Positions 51,853 to 59,566 of a stretch of 64,000 bases of DNA are shown one piece after another. Under the pieces are notes generated by a model. That model was not told the DNA's origin and searched no databases. It saw only the letters and a program-made list of their open reading frames with translations. The DNA is taken from NCBI RefSeq assembly GCF_019112525.1, contig NZ_CP077800.1:3720001-3784000 (forward strand). The letters are read 5' to 3'. Position 1 is the stretch's first letter, and the number at the start of each line of letters is the position of its first letter. This stretch comes from Modestobacter sp. L9-4. Its GTDB lineage: Bacteria; Actinomycetota; Actinomycetes; Mycobacteriales; Geodermatophilaceae. The translations under genes were made by a program, and so were the position numbers.

Positions 51853-52338
51853 GTGCGCGCCACCCATGCTGCCCGCCCTGCCGGCCGGAGCTGTTCCGCT
51901 GCCCGGCTGCGTGGCGAGCGCGGTGCCGCAGCCGTCGAGTTCGCCCTGGTCGTCCCGCTGCTGCTGGTGATCCTCCTCGGCATCATCGCGGCCAGCCAGG
52001 CGTTCCAGACGCAGGCCCGGCTGACTGCCGCGGCCCGTGAGGGCGCCCGGGTCGTCGCACTGAGCGGCACCACGACCACGACGATGACCGATGCCACGGC
52101 TGCGGCCACGGCCGCGGTGCAGTCGGCCGCAGGCGACCTCGGCATCTCCGCCTCGCAGATCACGTTCAGCCGGCCGTCGTGCCCCTCGACCGCCCCGACG
52201 CCGACCGGTCCCGCAGCGACCGACCCGACAGCGACCGTCACCGTCACGATCGCCTACAACGGGTCCTTCGGCGCCGGCCTGTTCGGTGCTGCCGGCCTGG
52301 ACCTCACCGGCAAGGCGGTCATGCGATGCGGCGGCTGA
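51853..52338 (+). CDS. tadE: TadE-like pseudopilin
   Basis: A 161-residue pilus assembly protein. GERGAAAVEFALVVPLLLVI gives the TadE prepilin-like site and helix; a Thr/Ala-rich domain with two cysteines (Cys at about 148 and near the end) follows. GTG start at 51853 with GAGAGGAAG upstream. It overlaps the following tadG-like gene by 13 bases. Confidence 0.85.
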   Translation: MRATHAARPAGRSCSAARLRGERGAAAVEFALVVPLLLVILLGIIAASQAFQTQARLTAAAREGARVVALSGTTTTTMTDATAAATAAVQSAAGDLGISASQITFSRPSCPSTAPTPTGPAATDPTATVTVTIAYNGSFGAGLFGAAGLDLTGKAVMRCGG

Positions 52339-53300
52339 CCGGTGCACTCGGCGGTCGTCTCCGCGAGGAGCGCGGCGCCATCGCCATCTTCGTCGCCCTG
52401 AGCATGACCGTGCTGATCGCCTTCGCGGCCATCGCCATCGACACCTCGGCCGCGCGCCGGGACCAGCAGCTCCTGCGCAACGCCGCCGACGCCGCGGCCC
52501 TCGCCGTCGCCCTGGACTGCGCCCACGCGCTGCCCTTCGTCCCCGACGCCGTGCCGCCCACCGCCTGCCCGGCCGCCGTCAAGGACGCGTCGACGGACAC
52601 CGCCATCCGCCTGGTGTCCGACAACGCCGTCAACGGCGGCACGGTCACCACCGACCTCGTCGGCCGGAAGGTGACGGTCACCGTCAGCGCCGCGGTCTCG
52701 CGGCCCATCCCGATCGGGCCGGGCACCGTGACGGTGAGCTCGACGGCCGAGTGGACGCCGGCGACGATCAGCTACCCGGCCAGCTACCCCCTCGCCCTCT
52801 CCTGGTGCCGCTACCTCCAGCTACCCGCCCAGACGCCGTCCCACCCGGCCGGCGAGCCGAACGGGCTGTGGCTCCTGCCGCCCCGGCAGGAGATCACCCC
52901 GGCCGCCTGGGTCGGCAACGACACCTGCAGCGGACCGGACGGCTCCCTGGTCCTCCCCAGCAGCGTGATGACCCCGACCGACGCCGGTGCCGCCTGCGGC
53001 AGCAGCTCGGCCAAGGGCAGGGACGTGACCGGCCAGGTCTTCCAGCCGGTCGCCTTCGCGGCCCGCACCTGCGTCGCGAGCAGCCAGTTCGGTGCCGTGA
53101 CCAGCTGGCCCTACGGCGGCTACCAGATCGTCGTGCCGGTCTACGACCAGGTGCGCGGCGACCAGTACCGCGTCCGGGAACACCTCGGCTTCCACGTCAT
53201 GGGGGTCACCGCCGACGGCGGCCTGTGGGGCTTCTCCACGGGCAAGGCCGACCCCGCACTGGGCACCCCGGTGCCCTCCTCTGTCCGGTTGACGGTCTGA
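52326..53300 (+). CDS. TadG-like pilus assembly protein
   Basis: A 324-residue protein with an N-terminal helix of the TadG/RsaG kind (EERGAIAIFVALSMTVLIAF) and the adjacent RRDQQLLRNAADAAALAVAL, typical of Flp-assembly TadG N-termini. The remainder is a Cys-containing extracellular domain without a VWA motif that I can see. The ATG at 52326 overlaps tadE; a second ATG at 52321 is out of frame. Confidence 0.8.
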   Translation: MRRLTGALGGRLREERGAIAIFVALSMTVLIAFAAIAIDTSAARRDQQLLRNAADAAALAVALDCAHALPFVPDAVPPTACPAAVKDASTDTAIRLVSDNAVNGGTVTTDLVGRKVTVTVSAAVSRPIPIGPGTVTVSSTAEWTPATISYPASYPLALSWCRYLQLPAQTPSHPAGEPNGLWLLPPRQEITPAAWVGNDTCSGPDGSLVLPSSVMTPTDAGAACGSSSAKGRDVTGQVFQPVAFAARTCVASSQFGAVTSWPYGGYQIVVPVYDQVRGDQYRVREHLGFHVMGVTADGGLWGFSTGKADPALGTPVPSSVRLTV

Positions 53301-53362
53301 CCCGTGGACGTCCCCCGGCCCGCGCCCCGCCCCGTCACCCCGCCAACCCAAGGATGATCATC

Positions 53363-54061
53363 ATGCAACGCCGCCTCCTCGCCGCCGTCGCGGCGTTCCT
53401 CATCGCCGCCGTCGGAGCTGTGGTCCTCGTGAGCTACGCGCGGTCCGCCGATGCACGGGCCCAGGCCGGCGAGCAGCTGGTCCCGGTCCTGGTGGTCGGC
53501 AGCACCGTCCCGGCCGGCACCGGTGGCGCCGACCTCGCCGGGTCCGTCCGCACCGTGGAGGTGCCGGCCCGCCTCGCCGCCCCCGGCAGCCTGTCCTCCC
53601 TGGCCGCCGTGGCCGGCTCCGTGACCACCGCGGACCTGCTGCCCGGTGAGCAGGTGCTCGCCGACCGCTTCGCGGACCCGGCCGCCCTGCTGCCGGCCGG
53701 TACGGTCGCCGCACCGGCCGGGACGCAGGAGATCAGCCTGACCCTGCAGCCGCAGCAGGCGGTCGACGGTGCGTTGAAGGCCGGCGACCGGGTCGGCGTC
53801 CTGCTGCTCGGCAAGGACGCCTCGGCCGCCTCGCAGAGCCTGGACGGCGTGCTCGTCACCCGGTCGACCGGTGCCAGTTCGTCGACCGACGCCAGTGCGC
53901 AGGTCACCGTGACCCTCGCCCTCGACGGCCCGCAGAGCGCAGCCGTCGTCGCCGGGATGCAGCAGGGCACCGTCTGGCTCTCCCTCCAGCAGACGGCCCG
54001 CCCGGGTACGACATCCGCTTCCACCGTCGCCGCCACCTCGTCCGCAGGAGCGCAGTCATGA
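53363..54061 (+). CDS. cpaB: CpaB/RcpC-like pilus assembly protein
   Basis: A 232-residue protein: N-terminal membrane helix (AAVAAFLIAAVGAVVLVSYA), then a SAF domain with VPVLVVGSTVPAGTGGADLA and LLPGEQVLADRFA, and an RcpC-type segment QEISLTLQPQQAVDGALKAG. Start: AAGGA at 53350-53354 favours the ATG at 53363 over the one at 53354 (three residues longer). Its stop overlaps tadZ by 4 bases. No secretin gene is present, as expected for a single-membrane cell. Confidence 0.85.
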   Translation: MQRRLLAAVAAFLIAAVGAVVLVSYARSADARAQAGEQLVPVLVVGSTVPAGTGGADLAGSVRTVEVPARLAAPGSLSSLAAVAGSVTTADLLPGEQVLADRFADPAALLPAGTVAAPAGTQEISLTLQPQQAVDGALKAGDRVGVLLLGKDASAASQSLDGVLVTRSTGASSSTDASAQVTVTLALDGPQSAAVVAGMQQGTVWLSLQQTARPGTTSASTVAATSSAGAQS

Positions 54062-55230
54062 GCACCGTCCTGACCATCGGCCTCGGGGCCGAGCTCGCCG
54101 AGCGGTTCACCGCCGCCAGCACGACCGCCACCCACCTCGGCGTCGAGGGACTGGACGCCGACGGGGGCCTGGCCGCCCGTCTCGCGGAGACCGGGAACCC
54201 CCAGGTGCTCGTGCTCGGTTCCGGCGTCCCGTTGCAGCGTGCGCTGGACCTGGCGGCATGGGTCGACGTCGCCAGCGCCGCCACCAGCGTCGTCGTCGTC
54301 GGCCCGTCGGACCCCGACCTGTGGGTCGCGGCGATGCGCTCCGGCGTGCGCGACGTGCTCAGCCCCGACGCCGGCCCGGACGACGTCGTGGCCGTGCTCC
54401 GCCGCTGCGCCGAGCGCGCCCGTGCGCTGGCCACCACCGTGGAGGAGGACTCCGACCACCGCGTCATCGTGGTCGCCTCGGCCAAGGGCGGCGTCGGCAA
54501 GACCACCGTGTCGACCAACCTCGCCGTCGGACTGGCCCGGTCGGGCACCGGCTCGACCGTCATCGTCGACCTGGACCTGCAGTTCGGTGACGTGGCGAGC
54601 GCGCTGGCCCTGGTGCCCGAGTACTCGCTGCCCGACACGGTGCACGGCGCGGCCAGCAGCGACCCGCTGGTGCTCAAGACCTTCCTCACCCGGCACCCCA
54701 GCGGGCTCTACGTCGTCGCCGGCAGCGACTCCCCGGCCGCCGGCGACGCGGTCACCTCCGAGCAGGTCGCCCGGCTGATCGACACGCTCCGGCAGGAGTT
54801 CCAGTACGTCGTGCTGGACACCGCGCCCGGTCTGTCCGACCACACCCTCACCGTGCTGGAGAGGGCCACCGACCTGGTCCTGCTCAGCGGCGGTGACGTC
54901 CCCGGGGTGCGCGGCCTCCGCAAGGAGATCGACGTGCTCACCGAGCTCGGCCTCGTGCCGGACCGCCGTCACCTGCTGCTCAACATGTGGGACACCGACG
55001 GCGCGCTCTCGATGAAGGACATCGAGACCACCATCGGCGCCCCGCTGGACCTCGTCCTGCCGCGCAGCTCGGCGGTGCCACTCTCGACGAACACGGGTGT
55101 CCCGCTGCTGCAGGCCGGTGGCCGCGACCCGGTGGCCAAGGGCCTGCAGACCCTGCTCGACCGCTTCCTGCCGCTGGCCGCCTCGGTGCGCACCGGCCTG
55201 TTCGGCCGGCGCAAGGCCGGTGCGCGATGA
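54058..55230 (+). CDS. tadZ: TadZ/CpaE pilus-localisation ATPase
   Basis: A 390-residue MinD/ParA-like protein. The N-terminal part is a degenerate receiver domain (ending SGVRDVLSPDAGPDDVVAVL); the ATPase has the deviant Walker A SAKGGVGKTT at about 141-150 and IVDLDLQFGDVASAL. TadZ marks the site of pilus assembly. ATG in a 4-base overlap with cpaB; its own stop overlaps tadA. Confidence 0.9.
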   Translation: MSTVLTIGLGAELAERFTAASTTATHLGVEGLDADGGLAARLAETGNPQVLVLGSGVPLQRALDLAAWVDVASAATSVVVVGPSDPDLWVAAMRSGVRDVLSPDAGPDDVVAVLRRCAERARALATTVEEDSDHRVIVVASAKGGVGKTTVSTNLAVGLARSGTGSTVIVDLDLQFGDVASALALVPEYSLPDTVHGAASSDPLVLKTFLTRHPSGLYVVAGSDSPAAGDAVTSEQVARLIDTLRQEFQYVVLDTAPGLSDHTLTVLERATDLVLLSGGDVPGVRGLRKEIDVLTELGLVPDRRHLLLNMWDTDGALSMKDIETTIGAPLDLVLPRSSAVPLSTNTGVPLLQAGGRDPVAKGLQTLLDRFLPLAASVRTGLFGRRKAGAR

Positions 55231-56696
55231 CCCTCACCGACCGCATCGCGACCGCGCGGGGCGAGAACGTGCTCGGCCCCGAGCCGGTGCAGGTGGCCCG
55301 TGCGGCCGCCGCGCTGGCCAGCCCGGCCAAGAGCCTCGCCGACCGGGTCGCCACGACCGTCGAGCCCGGGCACGAGGTCGCGGCCACGACGGGCTCGGGG
55401 GACGCGCTGACCCGGCTCAAGAACCGCGCCAGCCGTGCGCTCTTCGACCGGCTGGGCAACAAGCTCAACGACCCCGACCTGCCCGAGGAGCACCTGCACG
55501 CCCTGGTGCGCACCGAGCTGCAGCGGGTGCTCGCCAACGAGCAGACCGCGCTGTCCGGCGAGGACCGCCGGCGGCTGATGAGCGAGATCACCGACGAGGT
55601 GCTCGGCTACGGCCCCCTGCAGCCGCTGCTCGAGGACACCGACATCACCGAGATCATGGTCAACGGCCCGGACCGGGTCTACGTCGAGAAGCGCGGCCGG
55701 CTCACCCTCACCACGACCTCCTTCGCCGACGAGGCGCACCTGCGCCGGGTCACCGAGCGGATCGTCTCCCGGGTGGGCCGCCGCATCGACGAGTCCTCGC
55801 CGCTGGTCGACGCACGCCTGGCCGACGGCTCCCGCGTCAACGCGATCATCCCGCCGCTGGCGTTCAGCGGTTCCTCGCTGACCATCCGCAAGTTCTCCCG
55901 CACCCCGCTGCAGGTCGCCGACCTCATCTCCTTCGGGACGATGAGCCCGGAGATGGCCGAGCTGCTGCGGGCCTGTGTGGAGGCGCGGCTCAACATCATC
56001 GTCGCCGGTGGCACCGGGACGGGTAAGACGACGCTGCTCAACGTGCTCAGCTCCTTCATCCCGGAGACCGAGCGGATCATCACCATCGAGGACGCCGTCG
56101 AGCTGCAGCTGCAGCAGGAGCACGTCGTCCGGCTGGAGTCCCGCCCGGCCAACATCGAGGGAAAGGGCGCCATCGGCATCCGCGAGCTGGTGCGCAACTC
56201 GCTGCGCATGCGGCCCGACCGCATCGTGGTCGGTGAGGTCCGCGGCGGCGAGAGCCTGGACATGCTGCAGGCGATGAACACCGGCCATGACGGCTCGCTG
56301 TCGACCGTGCACGCCAACACCCCGCGCGACGCCGTCGCCCGCCTGGAGACCCTGGTGCTCATGGCGGGCATGGACCTGCCGCTGCGCGCCGTGCGCGAGC
56401 AGGTGGCCTCGGCCGTCGACGTCATCGTGCAGATCTCCCGGCTGCGGGACGGCACCCGCCGGATCACCCACGTGACCGAGGTGCAGGGCATGGAGGGCGA
56501 CACGGTGACCCTGCAGGACGCCTTCGTCTTCGACTACTCCGGCGGCACGGACCTCAACGGCCGGATCATCGGCAAGGCCGTCCCCACCGGGGTCCGGCCA
56601 CGCTTCACCCAGCGCTTCGAGGAGCTGGGCATCGCCGTGTCACCGCGGGTCTTCGGGGCTCCCGTGCACCGGACCACCTCGCCGGGGCGTGCGTGA
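55227..56696 (+). CDS. tadA: TadA/CpaF pilus assembly ATPase
   Basis: A 489-residue secretion ATPase powering Flp pilus assembly. Walker A GGTGTGKTTLL begins at about residue 261; Asp box ITIEDAVELQL, Walker B region RMRPDRIVVGEVRGGE and His box TGHDGSLSTVHAN are intact. The N-terminal region (ITDEVLGYGPLQPLLEDTDI) is typical. Coupled to tadZ (ATGA) and to tadB (single-base overlap). Confidence 0.95.
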   Translation: MTLTDRIATARGENVLGPEPVQVARAAAALASPAKSLADRVATTVEPGHEVAATTGSGDALTRLKNRASRALFDRLGNKLNDPDLPEEHLHALVRTELQRVLANEQTALSGEDRRRLMSEITDEVLGYGPLQPLLEDTDITEIMVNGPDRVYVEKRGRLTLTTTSFADEAHLRRVTERIVSRVGRRIDESSPLVDARLADGSRVNAIIPPLAFSGSSLTIRKFSRTPLQVADLISFGTMSPEMAELLRACVEARLNIIVAGGTGTGKTTLLNVLSSFIPETERIITIEDAVELQLQQEHVVRLESRPANIEGKGAIGIRELVRNSLRMRPDRIVVGEVRGGESLDMLQAMNTGHDGSLSTVHANTPRDAVARLETLVLMAGMDLPLRAVREQVASAVDVIVQISRLRDGTRRITHVTEVQGMEGDTVTLQDAFVFDYSGGTDLNGRIIGKAVPTGVRPRFTQRFEELGIAVSPRVFGAPVHRTTSPGRA

Positions 56697-57637
56697 TGCC
56701 CGTCATCGTGTGGATCGGCGTCGCCCTCGTCGGACTGGCCCTCGCCGGCGGCGTCCTCGTGGTCGCCGGACCGCGGCGCACCACGGTGCCGCTGTCCCGG
56801 CTCGCCCCCGGGCGGCAGGCCGCCCCGTCGGGCGGGTTGTCCTCGGCGGCCGTGGGCACCACGGCGGGGGTCGACCGGCTGCTGCAGCACACCGGACGCA
56901 CCGAGCGACTCGAGGTCGCGTTGGAGCGCGCCGGCATCCGCAGCAAGCCCTCGGAGGTCGTCGTCATCACCGGCGGCGCCGCCCTCGGTCTGGCGGCGCT
57001 GGGCCTGCTCGCCGGTGGGCCGCTGTTCGCCCTCGTCGGCGCCGCCCTCGCCCCGATCGGTGCGAAGGTGCTGGTGGGCCGGGCGACCCGACGCAGGCAG
57101 ACCGCCTTCGCCGAGCAGTTGGACGACGCACTGCAGCTCATGGCCGGCAGCCTGCGGGCCGGGCACAGCGTGCACCGCGCCCTGGACACCGTCAGTCACG
57201 ACACCGCGGCGCCGATCTCCGAGGAGTTCTCCCGGGTGGTCAACGAGACCCGCGTCGGTCGGGACCTCGGCGCCGCCCTGGACGAGGTCGCCGACCGCAC
57301 CCAGAGCGAGGACTTCGCCTGGGTCGTGCAGGCGATCGCCATCCACCGCGAGGTCGGTGGCAACCTCGCCGAGGTGCTCGACCGGGTCAGCAACACGATC
57401 CGGGAGCGCGGCCAGCTGCGCCGCCAGGCGCGGGCGCTGTCCGCCGAGGGGCGCATCTCCGGCGTCGTCCTGCTGGTGATGCCCTTCGTCATCACGGGCG
57501 TGCTGCTGGTGATCTCCCCGCACTACGTCGGCCAGCTCTTCAGCTCCTCCGGCGGCATCACGGCGGTCGCGGTCGCCGGCGTCCTGATGCTCATCGGCTC
57601 CCTCTGGATCCGGCAGACCGTGAAGGTGGAGTTCTGA
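56696..57637 (+). CDS. tadB: TadB pilus assembly membrane protein
   Basis: A 313-residue GspF-like inner-membrane platform protein. The cytoplasmic domain EQLDDALQLMAGSLRAGHSV and the EVGGNLAEVLDRVSNTIRER segment are the T2SSF signature, with helices at the N-terminus, near 95-130 and at the C-terminus. Start ATG at 56696 shares a base with the tadA TGA; a GTG three bases upstream is equally possible. Confidence 0.92.
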   Translation: MPVIVWIGVALVGLALAGGVLVVAGPRRTTVPLSRLAPGRQAAPSGGLSSAAVGTTAGVDRLLQHTGRTERLEVALERAGIRSKPSEVVVITGGAALGLAALGLLAGGPLFALVGAALAPIGAKVLVGRATRRRQTAFAEQLDDALQLMAGSLRAGHSVHRALDTVSHDTAAPISEEFSRVVNETRVGRDLGAALDEVADRTQSEDFAWVVQAIAIHREVGGNLAEVLDRVSNTIRERGQLRRQARALSAEGRISGVVLLVMPFVITGVLLVISPHYVGQLFSSSGGITAVAVAGVLMLIGSLWIRQTVKVEF

Positions 57638-58527
57638 TGACCCCGGTCCTCCTGCTGGCGATCCTGGCGGTCGTCCTGCCCATCGGCTGGGCGCTGCACC
57701 GGGCGCTGTCGCGGTCGAGCCGTTCCCTGTCGATCGCACGGCGCAACCTCACACGGGGCCTGGAGACCACCGAGCTGCCCCAGGTCGGCTCGCTCGAGTC
57801 GCGCGGCACCGGTTCCGGGGCCCTCCTGCGAGCGCTGACGCCCGAGACGGCGGCCCGCCGGATGCGCCGTCTGCTGGACGTGGCCGGCTGGCCCGGCGGC
57901 TGGACGATGATGCGCACGTTGTGGAGCAAGATCTGGCTCGGCCTCGGTGTCCTCCTCCTCGCCGGCTGGTGGTTCGCCGCCTCGCCCGGCCTGGTCTCGG
58001 CCCTGTTCCTCGTCGTGCTGCCGATCGGTGCCTACCACCTGCCCGAGCTGCTGCTGTCGAGGATGGGCAAGAGCCGGCAGGAGCAGATCGCCCGTCAGCT
58101 GCCCGACGTCCTGGACCAGATGGTCATCTGCGTCGCCGCCGGGCTGGGTTTCGAGGCCGCGATGTCCCGGGCGGCCACCAACGGCACGGGCGCCCTGGCC
58201 GCGGAGCTGACCCGGACGGTGCAGGACATCGCCGTCGGCCGGCCGCGGCGGGAGGCCTACGAGGGCCTGGTCCGCCGGTCGCACGTACCCGACGTCCAGC
58301 GCTTCATCGGTGCGGTCAACCAGGCCGACGCCTACGGGGTGTCGATCTCCGACGTCCTCCGGGTGCAGGCCGAGGAGATGCGCGTCAAGCGCCGTCAGCG
58401 CGCGGAAGAGGCGGCGATGAAGGTGCCCGTCAAGGTCACCTTCCCGCTCATGGTCTGCATCCTGCCGGCCCTGCTCATCATCGTGGTCGGCCCGGCCGTC
58501 ATGGGCCTGTCCGGCGTCTTCGGCTGA
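57637..58527 (+). CDS. tadC: TadC pilus assembly membrane protein
   Basis: A 296-residue GspF-like partner of TadB. RQLPDVLDQMVICVAAGLGF and FIGAVNQADAYGVSISDVLR are the T2SSF motifs; hydrophobic helices lie near residues 5-22, 90-140 and at the end (PLMVCILPALLIIVVGPAVM). ATG at 57637 shares one base with the tadB stop. Last gene of the pilus operon; a hairpin follows 23 bases later. Confidence 0.92.
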   Translation: MTPVLLLAILAVVLPIGWALHRALSRSSRSLSIARRNLTRGLETTELPQVGSLESRGTGSGALLRALTPETAARRMRRLLDVAGWPGGWTMMRTLWSKIWLGLGVLLLAGWWFAASPGLVSALFLVVLPIGAYHLPELLLSRMGKSRQEQIARQLPDVLDQMVICVAAGLGFEAAMSRAATNGTGALAAELTRTVQDIAVGRPRREAYEGLVRRSHVPDVQRFIGAVNQADAYGVSISDVLRVQAEEMRVKRRQRAEEAAMKVPVKVTFPLMVCILPALLIIVVGPAVMGLSGVFG

Positions 58528-58550
58528 CGCCACCGGTCGCGCCACACACC

Positions 58551-58592
58551 CGAGAGGCCCCGCACACCCGCTCCAGGGTGGGCGGGGTCTCG
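58551..58592. terminator. Imperfect hairpin at the end of the Tad operon
   Basis: An imperfect stem of about 17 bp, CGAGA(GG)CCCCGC...CCC with GGG...GCGGGGTCTCG, around a short GCTCCA loop. Confidence 0.55.
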
Positions 58593-59542
58593 TGCGTCCG
58601 CGGTCCGCGCTGTCCGGCCCCGGCCCCGTCGCTGTCCTGTCGGGCCGGTGCGGCTGCGTGCCCAGGACGTGCGGCTTGTCGCGGTCGTGTGCCGGTCGGC
58701 TCGGGCCGGGCTCGGGGCGCTTGCCCAGGGAGGGGAGATCCTGGGTCGCGGGTCCTCGGACGGCCTGACAGCCACCCGAGGGCCGTGGCCTCGGGCGCCG
58801 CAACGGCCGTCGCCTTGTACGACCCGCCCATCACCCCACCGCCCCTGCGGGAAGCCGGAGTCGGCGGCCTCGAGGACGTGGCAGACCGAGGTGACGGTGC
58901 CCAGGAACGGCTGGTCGCGGTCCGCGCCTGCGCCGGCGCGTCCGCCGGGCAGCCCCGGGCAGCCCGGCGGACCCAGGCGACCGCACCCGACCCCGTCCGG
59001 TCGGGCAGGTGGGCCGACCGCACCCGTCGCCGGACGTGCGGCGGGGCGGGAACGGCGGGGGAGGGCCTCGGGTCATGGCGCGATGACGACCGGCGGTCCG
59101 ACCGTCGAGGGCCTCGCACGGGACCGCCCGGGCGGTCCGGACGGTGGTCCGACGGGAACCGGGCAGGCCGGAGTGGGCGAGATGAGCGCCGCGGACCCAT
59201 CGAGCCACGTGCACCGGCCACGTCACCGGGCCGTGGCCCGCTCGCTGGCCACGGCCGGCGCGTCACCAGGGAGCGGGACGCCTGACGCAGGGGCCGCCAG
59301 CGGACGCCGGTTCGCGGCGCCGTGCGCCGTGCAGGAGACCTGGGCGCCGGACGAGCACACCGCTCCGGCACCGGTGGCGGAGCCGCACCCGTCCGGTCGA
59401 GGGGCGTGGCGTCTCCGGGCGACGGAACGGCGGTCGGACGCGCACCGGCTGCTGCGGGCGGGTCAGCGGCGGACAGGGCTCCGCCGACGGGTCAGCGGTG
59501 ACAGTGCTCCGGCCGGTCGGTCACGCCGTCCCGGCCGGTGCA
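58593..59542. other. Gene-free kilobase between Tad operon and DUF11 gene
   Basis: About 950 bases with open frames on several strands but none with a recognisable domain, good start or even protein composition: all translations are Arg/Pro/Gly-rich. I see no tandem repeats or tRNA. It could be decayed coding sequence or an unannotated RNA; I cannot tell which. Confidence 0.45.
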
Positions 59543-59563
59543 GGGCGGCGGGTGCCGCCGCCC
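59543..59563 (-). terminator. Terminator hairpin after DUF11 gene
   Basis: A 7-bp perfect stem GGGCGGC/GCCGCCC with a 7-base loop, 3 bases beyond the stop of the minus-strand DUF11-repeat gene. Confidence 0.55.
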
Positions 59564-59566
59564 CGC

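Noticed and set aside
58499..59371. A 290-residue minus-strand frame in the gap after tadC
   Set aside because: Arg/Pro/Ser-rich translation without any recognisable domain; it also overlaps the tadC 3' end.
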